Part shown: positions 62,544-64,000 of the stretch, in pieces
Layout: the number at the start of each line of letters is the position of its first letter
How positions within the stretch are numbered: position 1 is the stretch's first letter
Source of the DNA: Aestuariispira ectoiniformans
Lineage (GTDB): Bacteria > Pseudomonadota > Alphaproteobacteria > UBA8366 > Aestuariispiraceae
Assembly: GCF_025136295.1 (NCBI RefSeq)
Contig: NZ_CP062788.1
Coordinates: 2,212,501 to 2,276,500, forward strand
Reading direction: 5' to 3'
DNA length: 64,000 bases
Notes under the pieces: model-generated
Told to the model about the DNA's origin: nothing
Database searches by the model: none
Seen by the model: the letters and a program-made list of their open reading frames with translations, nothing else
Translations under genes and position numbers: made by a program

Positions 62544-64000
62544 TTGTCTGCTTTCCACTGGTCGCGCACTCAACGCCTGAGCCTCGTCGCACGTTATACC
62601 CTGCTGTCCGTTGCAGTGGTTGCCGTTGCGCTCGTCGCGTTGAGCTTTCTGTACCAGCGGTTTTCCAATGAATTGGTGGACCGTCTGACGGGCGAGCGTT
62701 TAAATGCCCAGGTGGCGGCAACATCGAACAAGCTTTCGGCCTTTCTTGACGCGCGGATTTATCAGCTCGTTACACTGTCCAATCACCCTGCGCTGACGGC
62801 CTTTGTCAACGCGCCGAACTCCGCACCCGCCGAAGAGGCGCTGACATTGCTGCGTGTCGAGGCGGATTCCCCGGACCTTTACGGCATTTTGTTTTTTGAT
62901 GGTCACGATCAACTGGATCGGCTGGTCGCCGGGCAGGCTGCGTCCGGCCCGCCCTATTGGTCGAAAACGGGATGGGATATTACGAATTTGCCCCGCGTTA
63001 TGCATGAAGGGGTGGAATTTATCGGCCCGAAACTTCCGGAAAACGGTAACTCCGGCTGGTTGTTGATGCGCCAGCAAATCCGGGATTCCGGCTCAGGGCA
63101 GAATATTTCTGTCGCCCTGCATGTGCGATTGGCGTCACTGACGGAACTGCTCGCCAGTGCAGGTGTTTCCGGTGTTATCGAGCCGCTGTTGCGAACACCC
63201 GGTGGCGTGGTCCTCGATCCCACCGGGCGACCGACGACTGTGACGGGTGAACTGATTGAGGGACCCAGTGTCCTGCCGGGGTGGAATATTGTCATGAGCG
63301 TGCATCCCGGCACCATCCTGCAGCCGATAGATCAGACGCGGTTTGTGCTTTATGTGGCGGCGGCTGTAATCATTCTGGTAATCCTGGCGATCTTTTTTGC
63401 GCTTTCGCGCAGTCTTCGGCGGCGTGTGGATACGCTGGTACAGGGCGCAAACAGCATTGCGTCGGGGGATCTCTACTATCGCCTGCCCGAAGGCTATCGT
63501 CGGGATGAGATCAGTACGGTTGCCAAGGCCTTCAATATCATGGCCCGCCAGCTCAAGGACCTGATTGACCGTACGGTCCGCGCCGAGAAGCTTGCGGTGC
63601 TGGGACAATTTGCGACCGGTGTGGCCCATGAGGTTCGCAACCCCCTGGCAACCATGAAGACAACCGTTCAGGCCCTGACGAAGCGGGAACAGGATGAGGA
63701 ACGCAAGGTCCTGCTTCATGATATGGGAAGCCAGATCGACCGGCTGTCCCGGGTCGTCAATGACCTGCTGTCCTATGGTCGCCCGGGGGAGGCCGCGCCG
63801 CGCCCGACCATGATCCGTGACCTGTTCCGCCAGACTTCCAACACCCTGGAACCGATTGCAGAGGAGGCGGGTGTCCGCCTTTTTACCAGCGGTGATTCCA
63901 GGCTGAGCATCTTTGTCGACCCGGACCAGATTCTGCAGGTTCTCCTCAATCTCGGGATTAACGCGGTCCAGGCCTGCGATGCCAATGGCACGGTCGGCCT
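62544..64000 (+). CDS. sensor histidine kinase (truncated by window end)
   Basis: A membrane histidine kinase open to the window edge, more than 485 residues. TM1 lies at about residues 17-37 (YTLLSVAVVAVALVALSFLY), then a periplasmic sensor domain of about 220 residues (Cache-like by length and position). TM2 is at about 265-288, followed by a HAMP domain (LRRRVDTLVQGANSIASGDL). The dimerisation H-box is GVAHEVRNPLATM with His near 362, and the start of the ATPase domain has the N-box LLNLGINAVQA. No ATG occurs before residue 175, so a TTG at 62544 with AAGG 8 nt upstream is the best start. A response regulator probably follows outside the window. Confidence 0.88.
   Translation, partial: MSAFHWSRTQRLSLVARYTLLSVAVVAVALVALSFLYQRFSNELVDRLTGERLNAQVAATSNKLSAFLDARIYQLVTLSNHPALTAFVNAPNSAPAEEALTLLRVEADSPDLYGILFFDGHDQLDRLVAGQAASGPPYWSKTGWDITNLPRVMHEGVEFIGPKLPENGNSGWLLMRQQIRDSGSGQNISVALHVRLASLTELLASAGVSGVIEPLLRTPGGVVLDPTGRPTTVTGELIEGPSVLPGWNIVMSVHPGTILQPIDQTRFVLYVAAAVIILVILAIFFALSRSLRRRVDTLVQGANSIASGDLYYRLPEGYRRDEISTVAKAFNIMARQLKDLIDRTVRAEKLAVLGQFATGVAHEVRNPLATMKTTVQALTKREQDEERKVLLHDMGSQIDRLSRVVNDLLSYGRPGEAAPRPTMIRDLFRQTSNTLEPIAEEAGVRLFTSGDSRLSIFVDPDQILQVLLNLGINAVQACDANGTVG

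Overview
The window reads as a chromosomal stretch of an alphaproteobacterium, probably Rhodospirillales-like. The evidence is the rRNA operon tail in the order 23S-5S-initiator tRNA, an initiator tRNA with A-U at 29-41, Aap-type amino acid transport genes and the overall codon style. Genus is not resolvable by eye.

Layout. 1-2012: 3' part of a 23S rRNA gene, 5S rRNA, tRNA-fMet and a terminator. 2041-3581: a short-chain dehydrogenase and a SnoaL-like protein, divergent from an HxlR-type regulator. 3582-4448: a long non-coding stretch. 4449-39449: a complete type VI secretion locus, all on the + strand. The core runs tssB, C, E, F, G, a TagH-type FHA gene, J, K, L, H, a sigma-54-activator-like regulator with broken key motifs, tagO/vasI, tssM, a WD40-like lipoprotein and tssA. 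The puncturing and payload half follows: hcp, PAAR, effector 1 with two immunity-like genes, effector 2 with four immunity-like genes, vgrG and a DUF4123 adaptor. All 13 core Tss components are present (TssD = Hcp, TssI = VgrG). 39458-39966: decayed 3' end of a B12-dependent acyl-CoA mutase gene at the island edge. 40031-46258: an Aap-type amino acid ABC importer with fused permeases and a PLP C-S lyase in the same operon, facing a LysR regulator. 46284-60676: a HAD hydrolase, then a divergent catabolic cluster (indolepyruvate oxidoreductase IorAB, MarR, two FAD oxidoreductases, a cyclase-family hydrolase) with a Dpp/Opp-type importer. 60697-62372: a ROK regulator and a UgpC/MalK-type ATPase, both missing their 5' halves and meeting head to head, as if an internal deletion removed the middle of a sugar-transport locus. 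62544-64000: a sensor histidine kinase cut by the window end.

The most promising undescribed system is the T6SS payload module at 26092-39449. Two large unrecognised proteins share a nearly invariant N-terminal domain of about 100 residues with a conserved His/Cys motif, followed by diverged beta-rich C-terminal regions. Each is followed by tandem paralogues carrying Sec signal peptides, two copies and four copies. The arrays show clear gene-conversion mosaics. The most economical reading is a new envelope-targeting T6SS effector family with a shared loading domain, recruited by the DUF4123 adaptor and VgrG/PAAR, and protected by an expanding periplasmic immunity family. A perfect three-way-junction fold between hcp and PAAR, paired palindromes before hcp and a coupled short ORF before vgrG suggest post-transcriptional control of spike and tube stoichiometry.
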